A DNA stretch of 64,000 nucleotides from Nitrospinaceae bacterium UBA7883 (GTDB lineage: Bacteria > Nitrospinota_A > UBA7883): NCBI GenBank assembly GCA_002500605.1, contig DLRR01000019.1:1-64000 (forward strand). The letters are read 5' to 3'. The notes under the pieces were generated by a model. The model searched no databases and was not told where the DNA came from. It was given only the letters and a program-made list of their open reading frames with translations. Below, piece after piece: positions 44,890 through 52,944 of the stretch (its first letter is position 1; each line of letters begins with the position of its first letter). A program made the translations under genes and the position numbers.

Positions 44890-46488
44890 TCAGGGATTAA
44901 CTTCCAACATTTTTGTCTTTCTTTTTCTGTATTTAGTAGTTTTTTGTTTTCTGTAGAGGAGAAAAAGCGTTGAGCAGATAACAACTGAACTCCCAAGTGC
45001 AATAGGCCATATGGAGTTGCCCGGCGTTTTTATTGTTACCGCAAACAGGATCTCCTCTAACTGTCCTTTGGGAAAAAATCCGACCATCACTCTGTAATCA
45101 CCTTCTCGTTTAAAGTAGTGCCTAAACCGGTAAATAGATTCTTCCGAAGGAGCTTTAAGCGAATATGACACCAACTTGTTGTTCTGATAGTCAGATATGG
45201 TCAACAAAATCTTGCCAGTATAACTGCTAGTTCCACTGTCGGTATTATCAGTTTTGCTGATCTCACCTTTATTAAAAGGGTCTTTGAAACTAGCAGTGGA
45301 GGTGGAGTACGTTGCGTTCCTGTCCCTGATATGAATGTAAAGCTGGGTATCGTATGGTATAGATGACAAATCCTGACTTATACCCTGGAAAAATATGGTA
45401 GTAACGCTCACTATCCAGTCTCCAACATCAGCGCTTTGCTCTGTTAGTGGAACCTGCGGATAATTTTCCGTATAGCCATAATGAGGAATACCTCCCATGT
45501 GATGGGCAGAGGCGGGGGTCGATAATATCAGCGCTAGAGCCACCACAACAGCAGCAGTGTACACTGGGCTTTTTCGGTTGAACCCATATGTGTAACTCAA
45601 CAAGCCTTGGGGGCATACAGTCAGACAATCTCCACAATTGGTACAATCAATACCGGGGGAGCCATTACGCACATCAAGGCCCATGGGGCATAGCCTATCA
45701 CACTCCCTGCATGATTCCAGACACTTAGCGGAGCCAGGTTTTGTTATATGGACAACGGAGCGAGATCCAATCAAAGAGAGCATGGCCCCGCTGGGGCATA
45801 GATACCGACACCACCCCCTTCTCGAAATGAAAAACTCGAAAAGCGCTAGGATTAAAAGAAGGTAGGCGCCAGCCCCAACAGCCTGAAACAGAAACATGTT
45901 ATGCAATTCCCTTCCCAGAATCACATAGGGTAGGTATGTGCTGAAAAGGGGGATACCCGCTACAACTACAATTATCACTGTCCCCACAAGCACCCAGTGT
46001 TTGGTTTTACTTCCTAAATTGATGTTTGGAATGCCAGGAAGTATTCGGGCAAGTCCGCTTCTGGCTCTATCTAGCAATTCTGTTAATGTATTTATAGGAC
46101 AGACCCAGCCACAGAACGCCCTACCAAGAATCATGGTTAGCGCCACAGGTATTAAAATAGAAGCCAGAAGTGGTCCATGAATTGATTTTGAGGCCAGAAC
46201 GAAATCGATGGCAGCCAACGGGTCGGATATGTTGAAGCCGAATATTGTGAAGGACCAAAATGAGCCTTTAACCGAGTCTATGAGTGGCACAGGCTCATCG
46301 AGCAATCCAAAAGTTCTTTCGTATACGGCGTAAAATTTTCCAACAACTGGACCACCGGACATGTTGGCAATGTGAAACCCTTTGATCCCATATGCTTGAC
46401 GAAGGGTATTTAGATATGCCAAAAATGGTACAAGGATAACAAATAGCAGGCTTAGAGCCTGGGTTAATCGTCTAGCTATTTGTAACAC
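44890..46488 (-). CDS. napH: NapH-like ferredoxin membrane protein with fused exported domain
   Basis: The N-terminal half (about 1-320) is NapH: helices interrupted by CGWVCP and CRYLCP loops, then two ferredoxin sites, CLESCRECDRLCP and CTNCGDCLTVCP. A further helix ending in PASA leads to a periplasmic domain of about 150 residues that begins His-rich (HHMGGIPHYGY) and looks beta-sandwich-like, then a last helix and basic tail. Ordinary NapH stops after the ferredoxin part. The frame is open to 46563; GTG 46488, overlapping napG by 17 bases, gives a normal membrane N-terminus. Likely quinol oxidation for the NapA pathway. Confidence 0.78.
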   Translation of the reverse strand: MLQIARRLTQALSLLFVILVPFLAYLNTLRQAYGIKGFHIANMSGGPVVGKFYAVYERTFGLLDEPVPLIDSVKGSFWSFTIFGFNISDPLAAIDFVLASKSIHGPLLASILIPVALTMILGRAFCGWVCPINTLTELLDRARSGLARILPGIPNINLGSKTKHWVLVGTVIIVVVAGIPLFSTYLPYVILGRELHNMFLFQAVGAGAYLLLILALFEFFISRRGWCRYLCPSGAMLSLIGSRSVVHITKPGSAKCLESCRECDRLCPMGLDVRNGSPGIDCTNCGDCLTVCPQGLLSYTYGFNRKSPVYTAAVVVALALILSTPASAHHMGGIPHYGYTENYPQVPLTEQSADVGDWIVSVTTIFFQGISQDLSSIPYDTQLYIHIRDRNATYSTSTASFKDPFNKGEISKTDNTDSGTSSYTGKILLTISDYQNNKLVSYSLKAPSEESIYRFRHYFKREGDYRVMVGFFPKGQLEEILFAVTIKTPGNSIWPIALGSSVVICSTLFLLYRKQKTTKYRKRKTKMLEVNP

Positions 46489-47068
46489 TTTTTTCGCTCG
46501 GATAAATTCTAATTGCCTCTGGGATATGAATACAGGCTCTTTCGCACAAACCGCACCCAACACATTTGTCAGTGTCCACTTCTGGCTGGGCGAACAACTT
46601 GAGTTTTAAAGCCTCTTCAGGAAAAGGACAGGCGTCGTAACAAACGCCGCACAACCTTCCATTGTATGAATAGCATACTGAAGGGTCTACTTCTGCTTGG
46701 CCCATTTTGACTTTCGACTGGATTGAATCGTAATCGCTGTGAATTTTTTCTAAAGCGTCTGTGGGGCATACTTCGCCACACTTCATACACAGCATGCATG
46801 CCTGTTCCCTAGGATTTATATGGGGAGTAAATATCGCTGCCAATCCGTTTTTGAGCCCCATTGGTTTTATAGCCATGTTTGGGCACATAAGGCCGCATTG
46901 AAAACATCTGATGCAGCTTCTCAAAAATTCACTCCCCTGCTTGGCTCCAGGAGGACGGACCACAAACTGTGTGGTAGTGCCTATCCCAGATCCAATTCCC
47001 GCTCCTGCCAACACGAAGGCTCCTGTACCAACACTTGTTTGTAGAAAACTACGCCGATCAAGTTTCAT
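46472..47068 (-). CDS. napG: NapG-type periplasmic 4Fe-4S ferredoxin
   Basis: A 198-aa TAT substrate: the twin-arginine motif DRRSFLQ opens the protein and is followed by a Gly/Ala-rich hydrophobic stretch. Four Fe-S motifs follow: CIRCFQCGLMCP, CMLCMKCGEVCP, CGVCYDACP with an upstream Cys, and CVGCGLCERAC. NapG with NapH carries electrons from menaquinol to periplasmic nitrate reductase. The ribosome binding site (AGGGGATGGG) lies in a 33-bp direct repeat also found at the napA end. Confidence 0.87.
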   Translation of the reverse strand: MKLDRRSFLQTSVGTGAFVLAGAGIGSGIGTTTQFVVRPPGAKQGSEFLRSCIRCFQCGLMCPNMAIKPMGLKNGLAAIFTPHINPREQACMLCMKCGEVCPTDALEKIHSDYDSIQSKVKMGQAEVDPSVCYSYNGRLCGVCYDACPFPEEALKLKLFAQPEVDTDKCVGCGLCERACIHIPEAIRIYPSEKSVTNS

Positions 47069-47073
47069 AAATT

Positions 47074-47197
47074 CCCATCCCCTAATTTTGGACAGAATTA
47101 CCAGAAGGTCAGTTTCTTAATTCTGCCCTTAAGGGGACGGGAAGAGGGAAGCATAAGCTAAATGCCCATCCCCTAATTTTGGACAGAATTACCAGAA
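47074..47197. repeat. 33-bp perfect direct repeat carrying a duplicated napA tail
   Basis: The same 33 bases occur at 47074-47106 and 47165-47197, 91 bases apart. Similarity continues beyond to about 47131 and 47222. The second copy holds the real napA stop codon; read on the minus strand, the first copy also encodes a NapA-like tail (GRIKKLTFW-stop beside ARIEKLTFW-stop), with third-position differences. So a second napA 3' end lies in front of napG, with the napG ribosome binding site duplicated. This points to recombination or deletion between two napA copies. Confidence 0.9.
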
Positions 47198-49855
47198 TGT
47201 TAATTTTTCAATTCTGGCTTTACAATGCTTGAAATCCACCTGACCTGAAACAGGATCCATGAGCCGAACAGATGTGGCATTCACGTTCCACTTGTTCTTC
47301 TTCGGATCGGCGCTGTCGGCCACATTAAGGTTCCAAGGCGAGAACACCTGGCCAGGCAAAACTATATTTCTGGCTGGTTTGACTTTGCTCTTGGTACCTC
47401 CCACGCTAGCTCTGCCTTGGTATTCGCCACGCGGAGTAACAACCTTGACCCATTCGCCATCCTTGATGCCCCATCGCTTGGCGTCAACGATATTCATCTC
47501 CACATACTGCTCTGGCACAAGTCGCCTTGTTGTGGCACCACGGATGGTTTTGGCTGTATGGAAATGCTCAAAAACAACACCGGTGGCAACCCAAAGCGGA
47601 AACTTATCTGCCTTTTTTTGTTCCTTTAAGGATTTGGTCATGAAGTCAAAGTCGGGCAACTCGGGCGGAAGTCCCTTGTCCCTCATTTTCCTTAAGAGGT
47701 CCATGTTGTCTTGGGCGTACCAGTCGTCAACCAATCCAACCTTTTTTGTCTCGTTGTATATCTCGTCGGTGTTGGTATAATCCTGCTCACAAGGAATGAT
47801 TTTGGCCTTTCCGTCCTTATGCCTGAAAAAACCGTAGGGTTTGTCTTTCCATCCTTCCTGGTTCATATACCTTCTGGGAGAACCTCCCTTCTTGGCAATT
47901 TTGTAACTTGGCGCAGGCCACTGCATTCCCTTGAGTTGCCTTATTTGATCATAAAGACTAATGCCGTCCTTTTTTTCTACTTCCAGCATGCCGCTTAGAT
48001 CCGAGTCTGAACCCTTGCTTGCCTTTACTATGGTTCGAAAGACATCCTCCGGATCGTAAAAGCCCTTGTAGGGTCCAGCAGTTTTTTTCTGATATGGCAA
48101 TACCTTGTCCGGATCCAGACCTAATGCTTTGGCAAACTCTTTACCCTCCTCAATACTGATATCCAGGTCTGGACGTGTATTGGCCGGCTCCTTTACGGCC
48201 TTATCGGTAACATATATGCGGCGTTCAGAGTTAATATAGGTTCCACCCTTTTCTCCCACGGTGGCGGCAGGAAAGATCACATCTGAATAAAGAACGTTGG
48301 GCGCATGCCTGTATGCTTCCGTGCTGACCGTAAACGTTCTGCTGATGCCAGGCCTGATGAGTGTGTTGGTCTCAGGCGGATCGATATGTGTGGCGTATTT
48401 GAAGAATATTGCGTGGATATCTCCTCGCTTGGCCCGTTCAAACATGCCGATACCAGTCCCTACATTTTTCTCCTTGGCTGTTTTGGCTAATCTCTGGTTG
48501 GAAATACCCCAAACCTTAGCGATGTGGTTTCTCCACTTAACGTTGTTAATACTCTCGTTAAACGGTAATCGGGAGGTCAACCCACCCATTAACCGTTCTC
48601 CCATGGCATTTGGCTGGCCTGTCATGGAGAATGGTCCGCAGCCTTCCTTACCAATGTTGCCCGTGATAAGATGTAAGTCCACAATGCTTTTTGTCCTATT
48701 CTGGCCATGCATTGACTGATTCCAACCAATTCCCCAAAAACTAAGGACACCGCCGGATCCACGCTCTCTCCCTTTAATGGTTGCCTCGGCCCAAGATTTT
48801 GCGATTGCTTTTACATAGGCTGGTGATAGCCCTGTCCTGTCAACTACCTGTTCCGGACTGTATCGGGCAAGAACCACTTCTTTATATTTGTTGAATCCCA
48901 CGGTGGCCTTCTTGATGAACTTTTCGTCAATGGCCTGTGGATGATACTTTATCAGGCAGTGTCCAATGGCATTCATTAGTGATATGTCACCATTTGGACG
49001 AATTGTGACGTTGTAGCTGTTAGACGAGTTGATCTTGTTGTAACCGTCCATGGTTCCTGTGAACCTGGGATCAACCACCATTGTAGGAATATTTCGTTTT
49101 TCCTTGGTGGCCGCCACACGCCAGAAAACAACAGGGTGTGAGCCCCTGGCGTTGTGGCCCCAGTGGGTTATGAAATCAGCTTTCTCAATTTCAGTGTATG
49201 ACTGGGGTGGCGTGTCGGATCCAAGTGTAGCGAAGTATCCGGTGACTGCCGAGGTCATGCACATCCTGGCATTAGCCTCGATGGAGTTGGACTGGAAAAT
49301 TCCCTTCATCATCTGGTTTTCCACCCACTGCTCCTCAATAGTGAGCTGACCGGACCCCCAGAGACCAATACTGTTACCACCGTGCTTCTTTATTATAGCC
49401 GTTATTTTTTCTTGAACGATATGGCTGCCTTCTTCCCATGTGACCTCCTCAAAATCACTATCCTTAAAGCTCCCCTTGGTTTTGGAAATATAACCGGTCA
49501 AAGGATCGCTCATATCCTTTCGAACTAAAACCTTTTCCAACCTGTCCACGTACAGCGGTTCAAAAGCGGTTAGACCTTTGATGCACTGCATGCCAAGGTT
49601 GACGGGGGAGTCCTTATCTGGAATACATCCAACTACTTTTCCCTTTTCCACCACAAAAAAAGTGGCGCAACCAACACCGCAATACGGGCATTGGGATGGC
49701 ACCAATTTCCTTCCCTCATTGGCCAGTGCCTCATTGGACGAAAAATCATATAGCCAACCATCGCGTTTCATGTTGAAACTGCCTAGGGTTGTGGCGATAG
49801 ATACAGCGGCCCCTTTCACGAAGCTTCTTCTATTTAAACCTCTCCACTTGCTCAT
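47189..49855 (-). CDS. napA: NapA-type periplasmic nitrate reductase, Mo-bisMGD
   Basis: An 888-aa molybdopterin oxidoreductase with a TAT signal (NRRSFVKG). The N-terminal 4Fe-4S site is CPYCGVGCATF with the fourth Cys in QCIKG. The Mo-ligand Cys is in ARMCMTSAV (about residue 196), and GCGPFSMTGQPNAMG is a cofactor-binding block shared with NapA and NasA. The dinucleotide-binding C-terminal domain starts near 745. Some stretches resemble assimilatory NasA, so it is a divergent member, and nitrate as substrate is inferred from the operon (cytochrome c, NapG, NapH). A sucC fragment precedes it by 6 bases. Confidence 0.85.
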   Translation of the reverse strand: MSKWRGLNRRSFVKGAAVSIATTLGSFNMKRDGWLYDFSSNEALANEGRKLVPSQCPYCGVGCATFFVVEKGKVVGCIPDKDSPVNLGMQCIKGLTAFEPLYVDRLEKVLVRKDMSDPLTGYISKTKGSFKDSDFEEVTWEEGSHIVQEKITAIIKKHGGNSIGLWGSGQLTIEEQWVENQMMKGIFQSNSIEANARMCMTSAVTGYFATLGSDTPPQSYTEIEKADFITHWGHNARGSHPVVFWRVAATKEKRNIPTMVVDPRFTGTMDGYNKINSSNSYNVTIRPNGDISLMNAIGHCLIKYHPQAIDEKFIKKATVGFNKYKEVVLARYSPEQVVDRTGLSPAYVKAIAKSWAEATIKGRERGSGGVLSFWGIGWNQSMHGQNRTKSIVDLHLITGNIGKEGCGPFSMTGQPNAMGERLMGGLTSRLPFNESINNVKWRNHIAKVWGISNQRLAKTAKEKNVGTGIGMFERAKRGDIHAIFFKYATHIDPPETNTLIRPGISRTFTVSTEAYRHAPNVLYSDVIFPAATVGEKGGTYINSERRIYVTDKAVKEPANTRPDLDISIEEGKEFAKALGLDPDKVLPYQKKTAGPYKGFYDPEDVFRTIVKASKGSDSDLSGMLEVEKKDGISLYDQIRQLKGMQWPAPSYKIAKKGGSPRRYMNQEGWKDKPYGFFRHKDGKAKIIPCEQDYTNTDEIYNETKKVGLVDDWYAQDNMDLLRKMRDKGLPPELPDFDFMTKSLKEQKKADKFPLWVATGVVFEHFHTAKTIRGATTRRLVPEQYVEMNIVDAKRWGIKDGEWVKVVTPRGEYQGRASVGGTKSKVKPARNIVLPGQVFSPWNLNVADSADPKKNKWNVNATSVRLMDPVSGQVDFKHCKARIEKLTFW

Positions 49856-49861
49856 ACTAAA

Positions 49862-50245
49862 TCACTCCTGAATTCTGTACTTAATAAGTATGCGATTTTC
49901 ATCTTCAACATTTGCACCCGCCATTCGAATTACCACAGGAACCGCAACTTTTTGCTTTCTAGCCGCGTTAACAACTCCAGTCGCAAGGCGGTCATAACGC
50001 AACATGCCTCCGATAACATTGATGAAAATCCCTTTGACATTATGGTCAGCAAGGATAATTCGAAAAGCATTTTCAATCTGCTCTTCACTTACACCTCCAC
50101 CATCACCTAAAAAATTTGTCGGCCCTCCGCCAGATGACTTGAAAATATCTTTAGTTGCCATTGCTAAGCCGGCACCATTAACCGTACATCCGGTAATACC
50201 ATCAAGCTTGATATAGTTAAGACCATATCTACTAGCCTCAATCAA
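49862..50245 (-). pseudogene. C-terminal fragment of succinyl-CoA ligase beta subunit (SucC)
   Basis: The 127-aa frame corresponds only to the last third of SucC, the nucleotide/CoA-ligase flavodoxin-like domain: LNYIKLDGITGCTVNGAGLAM, FLGDGGGVSEEQIENAF and VIGGMLRYDRLATGV. The ATP-grasp part, about 250 residues, is missing. It starts at TTG with a weak ribosome binding site, 17 bases after the cytochrome c stop, and ends 6 bases before napA. The frame is undamaged and the motifs are well kept, so either a fixed remnant or a reused stand-alone domain is possible. No sucD is present. Confidence 0.68.
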
Positions 50246-50262
50246 TCCACTAATTGTTAGGT

Positions 50263-50994
50263 TTATTCAATCGCAGGCATGCTACGAATATATGCGACTA
50301 TGTTGTTAATATCCTGCTCCTCGAGCTCGACATGGCCTTGGGACTTCTTCAGATAGGAGGTCATAGGAGTGCCAATCCTTCCATAGATCAATGTGGCCTT
50401 AATAAAGCCATCGGTGGATGACTTTTTAAAACCAATGTCGGCAAGCGCTGGAGCTGAAAATCCTGAGAAAGAGGCTGAAATGTGGCCGCCTCCAGTTTCC
50501 TGTGGACCACCTTCCCCATTGGGGCCATGGCAGTTGCCACAAGTCACCTTGTACCATTTGGCGCCTTCTTTCACATTGCCCTTTATTTTCCCATCTTCTA
50601 TTGCTTTACTGGGCTGGATCTGCCATCCCTTGATAAAAGTTGCTACGGCATTAATATCACTTTCGCTAAAATCATCGGCAAATGCAGGCATGCCTCTGGA
50701 CTCCCGGCCATATCGGATAGTATTTACAATATATGACTTTGGAGCTATTACGAGAAAACTCTGCAGGTTCAGCGGTAGGCCTAACGCATCCTCCCCAACG
50801 CCACCCTGACCATTATCCCCATGACATACGGCGCAATTTTCATTGTAAAGATTTAGGCCCCTTGAATATGCATCGTTCCAAGCAAGATCCCGTGCAAAGA
50901 CTTGGACCTCTCCATGTGCATTAGGGAAAGTGCCAAATAAATAAAGCAAAAACCCTGTTAATGCAACAAGGCCCAATATTTTGTCGGTATTCAC
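50263..50994 (-). CDS. Diheme c-type cytochrome
   Basis: A 243-aa exported cytochrome with an N-terminal hydrophobic anchor or signal (about residues 8-24) and two heme-binding sites: CAVCHGDNGQGG (about 54) and CGNCHGPNGEGG (about 151). Each is followed by a Met ligand candidate (SRGMPAFADD; GTPMTSYL). The layout is of two fused cytochrome c class I domains rather than NapB. As first gene of the operon it is the probable electron donor or mediator for NapA, given that no napB is seen. Confidence 0.86.
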   Translation of the reverse strand: MNTDKILGLVALTGFLLYLFGTFPNAHGEVQVFARDLAWNDAYSRGLNLYNENCAVCHGDNGQGGVGEDALGLPLNLQSFLVIAPKSYIVNTIRYGRESRGMPAFADDFSESDINAVATFIKGWQIQPSKAIEDGKIKGNVKEGAKWYKVTCGNCHGPNGEGGPQETGGGHISASFSGFSAPALADIGFKKSSTDGFIKATLIYGRIGTPMTSYLKKSQGHVELEEQDINNIVAYIRSMPAIE

Positions 50995-51117
50995 GTACTT
51001 GTTCTCCTATAAATTTGTTACGTGGTGATTTCCCACGAATAACCGAAACAGTAATGTTACTGGTATGAGTACGCAAACAATGTGCCAACATATTTTCTTC
51101 TGTTGTGGATGGAATTA

Positions 51118-51270
51118 TTGGTAATGAACTTACCATACCGGAAAGTATGTATTCGGAGTTTGCTATTAAAAATGCCCAGGCAAATTGGGATTTCTGGCTT
51201 TTGGTAATGAACTAACCATGTCTGGTAAAAATGTGCTCGGAGTTTATTATCAACTATAGGCAGGCAATAT
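51118..51270. repeat. Imperfect tandem duplication upstream of the redox operon
   Basis: About 68 bases from 51118 (TTGGTAATGAACT, later TCGGAGTTT and AGGCAA) recur at 51201-51270 with many scattered differences. The 405-base gap between the cytochrome c gene (minus) and the SDR gene (plus) is otherwise empty. The duplication covers the place where the operon's promoter must lie, so twin regulatory sites are possible. I could not pick a convincing -35/-10 pair or an FNR box in it. Confidence 0.6.
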
Positions 51271-51399
51271 AATTATGATGGGTTGTTCGGTAACGCTGTG
51301 TTGCGACTCATTGCACTGGGCGTTGGGACAAAAATGAAGATTTTTTCTTTTTTTCTTAAAGGATTGGTTTATCCTATTAAATAAAAGCCATGGCTGGGT

Positions 51400-52944
51400 A
51401 TGGGGGAAATGAATAGTTCAACAAAAAAAACACCAATCCTTGTTACGGGTGCTACTGGCTACGTTGGAGCACGTCTGATACTGCGTCTACTCGAGGCGGG
51501 ATACAGAGTCAGGGCAACTAGTCGTTCATTTAAAAAGCTAAAAACAAGACTTTGGGCAAAAGATCCTAATGTTGAACTTGTGGATTGTGACGTGCTCGAC
51601 TACAACTCATTGTTAGATGCGCTGCAGGGTTGCAAAACCGCTTTCTATCTTGTTCACTCTTTAGACTTGAACGTGGAAGATTTTGCCAAGATAGATAGAA
51701 TGGCAGCTTGGAACATGCGCCTAGCCTCAGAAGTAGCAAAAATTGATAATATAATTTATCTCGGGGGCTTGGGTGATCAAAACGCTAAACTAAGCAAACA
51801 TCTCCAATCACGTATTGAAGTGGCCGAGATTATGCGAGGCGGAGTCACACCTGTCACATATCTTCGCGCCCCTATGATTCTTGGGTCTGGTAGCATCTCG
51901 TTTGAGATTCTTAGATACCTTACGGATCGTCTACCTGTTATTGTTGCTCCACGCGCACTTAGGACGAAGTCTCAGCCAATAGCCATACGAAATGTATTGT
52001 TATACATGATTGGTTGTGTCGAAAACAAAGAGACTATAGGGCGTACAATTGATTTAGTTGGGCCAGAGATCATGAGCTATCTTGATCTAGTGAAGCTTTA
52101 CGCGGAGGAGGCTGGACTAAAAAAGCGTATAACCATAACACTTCCGTTTTTCACCACAAAAATGGCCTCCTATTTAGTGCATATGGTTACCCCTGTACCT
52201 AAACACGTTTCACAGCCTTTATTCGAAGGCATGGGATGTGACTTGGTAACAGAGGACGACCAGGTGAAAGACTTAATACCACAAAAGCTATTCACCCCTC
52301 GTGAAGCTATTAGCCTTGCTCTGAAACGAATTGATCAACAAGTTATCAAGTCTAGCTGGATGGATGCCGGTTCAAAAATGGTACCTGAATGGGTGAGATA
52401 CCACGACGTTCCTTACGCTGGAGGCGACATAAGAGACTGTTGGTATCGTGTCGTAATAAAGGGCTCAGCTAAAGCAGTATGGGACCCTATTAGCCGAATA
52501 GGAGGAAATAACGGCTGGTATTTTGGGAATTGGTTGTGGGAACTGAGAGGAATGATAGACCAGTTATTTGGTGGCTATGGAACCAGGAGGGGCAGGGCTC
52601 ACCCAAGCAAACTAAAGGTTGGTGATGCTTTGGATTGGTGGCGTGTGGTTGATGTGAAAGAAAATGAACGATTGCTGTTAATTGCAGAAATGAAGATACC
52701 CGGTGAAGCAACTTTAGAGTTCACCATAACCGAGATGGACGGAGGTCATACAAAACTTGTTGAAATTGCCAGATTTATGCCCAAAGGACTTGCAGGGCTT
52801 TTATATTGGTACTCTGTCTACCCATTTCACTATTATATTTTTCGTGGGATGCTGCGTGAGATTGCTAAAAAGGCAAAAGCTGACTTGATTCTTGGCCCCG
52901 AAGAAATAAAACCTCCGGAACACAAGTTGATTAGAATGGGGTAA
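51400..52944 (+). CDS. SDR epimerase-like protein with C-terminal DUF2867
   Basis: 514 aa in two parts. Residues about 8-300 are an atypical short-chain dehydrogenase of the NAD(P)H-binding type (ILVTGATGYVGARLILRL; HSLDLNVEDFAKIDR). Residues about 340-505 are DUF2867, a START-like ligand-binding fold (ELRGMIDQLFGGYGTRRGR). This fusion is a recognised architecture of unknown substrate. A second ATG three codons in is possible. It meets the converging ahcY gene stop to stop without a gap. Confidence 0.85.
   Translation: MGEMNSSTKKTPILVTGATGYVGARLILRLLEAGYRVRATSRSFKKLKTRLWAKDPNVELVDCDVLDYNSLLDALQGCKTAFYLVHSLDLNVEDFAKIDRMAAWNMRLASEVAKIDNIIYLGGLGDQNAKLSKHLQSRIEVAEIMRGGVTPVTYLRAPMILGSGSISFEILRYLTDRLPVIVAPRALRTKSQPIAIRNVLLYMIGCVENKETIGRTIDLVGPEIMSYLDLVKLYAEEAGLKKRITITLPFFTTKMASYLVHMVTPVPKHVSQPLFEGMGCDLVTEDDQVKDLIPQKLFTPREAISLALKRIDQQVIKSSWMDAGSKMVPEWVRYHDVPYAGGDIRDCWYRVVIKGSAKAVWDPISRIGGNNGWYFGNWLWELRGMIDQLFGGYGTRRGRAHPSKLKVGDALDWWRVVDVKENERLLLIAEMKIPGEATLEFTITEMDGGHTKLVEIARFMPKGLAGLLYWYSVYPFHYYIFRGMLREIAKKAKADLILGPEEIKPPEHKLIRMG

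Noticed and set aside
47259..49871. Plus-strand frames up to 173 codons opposite napA
   Set aside because: All lie within napA, whose motifs are unmistakable; they have no independent support.
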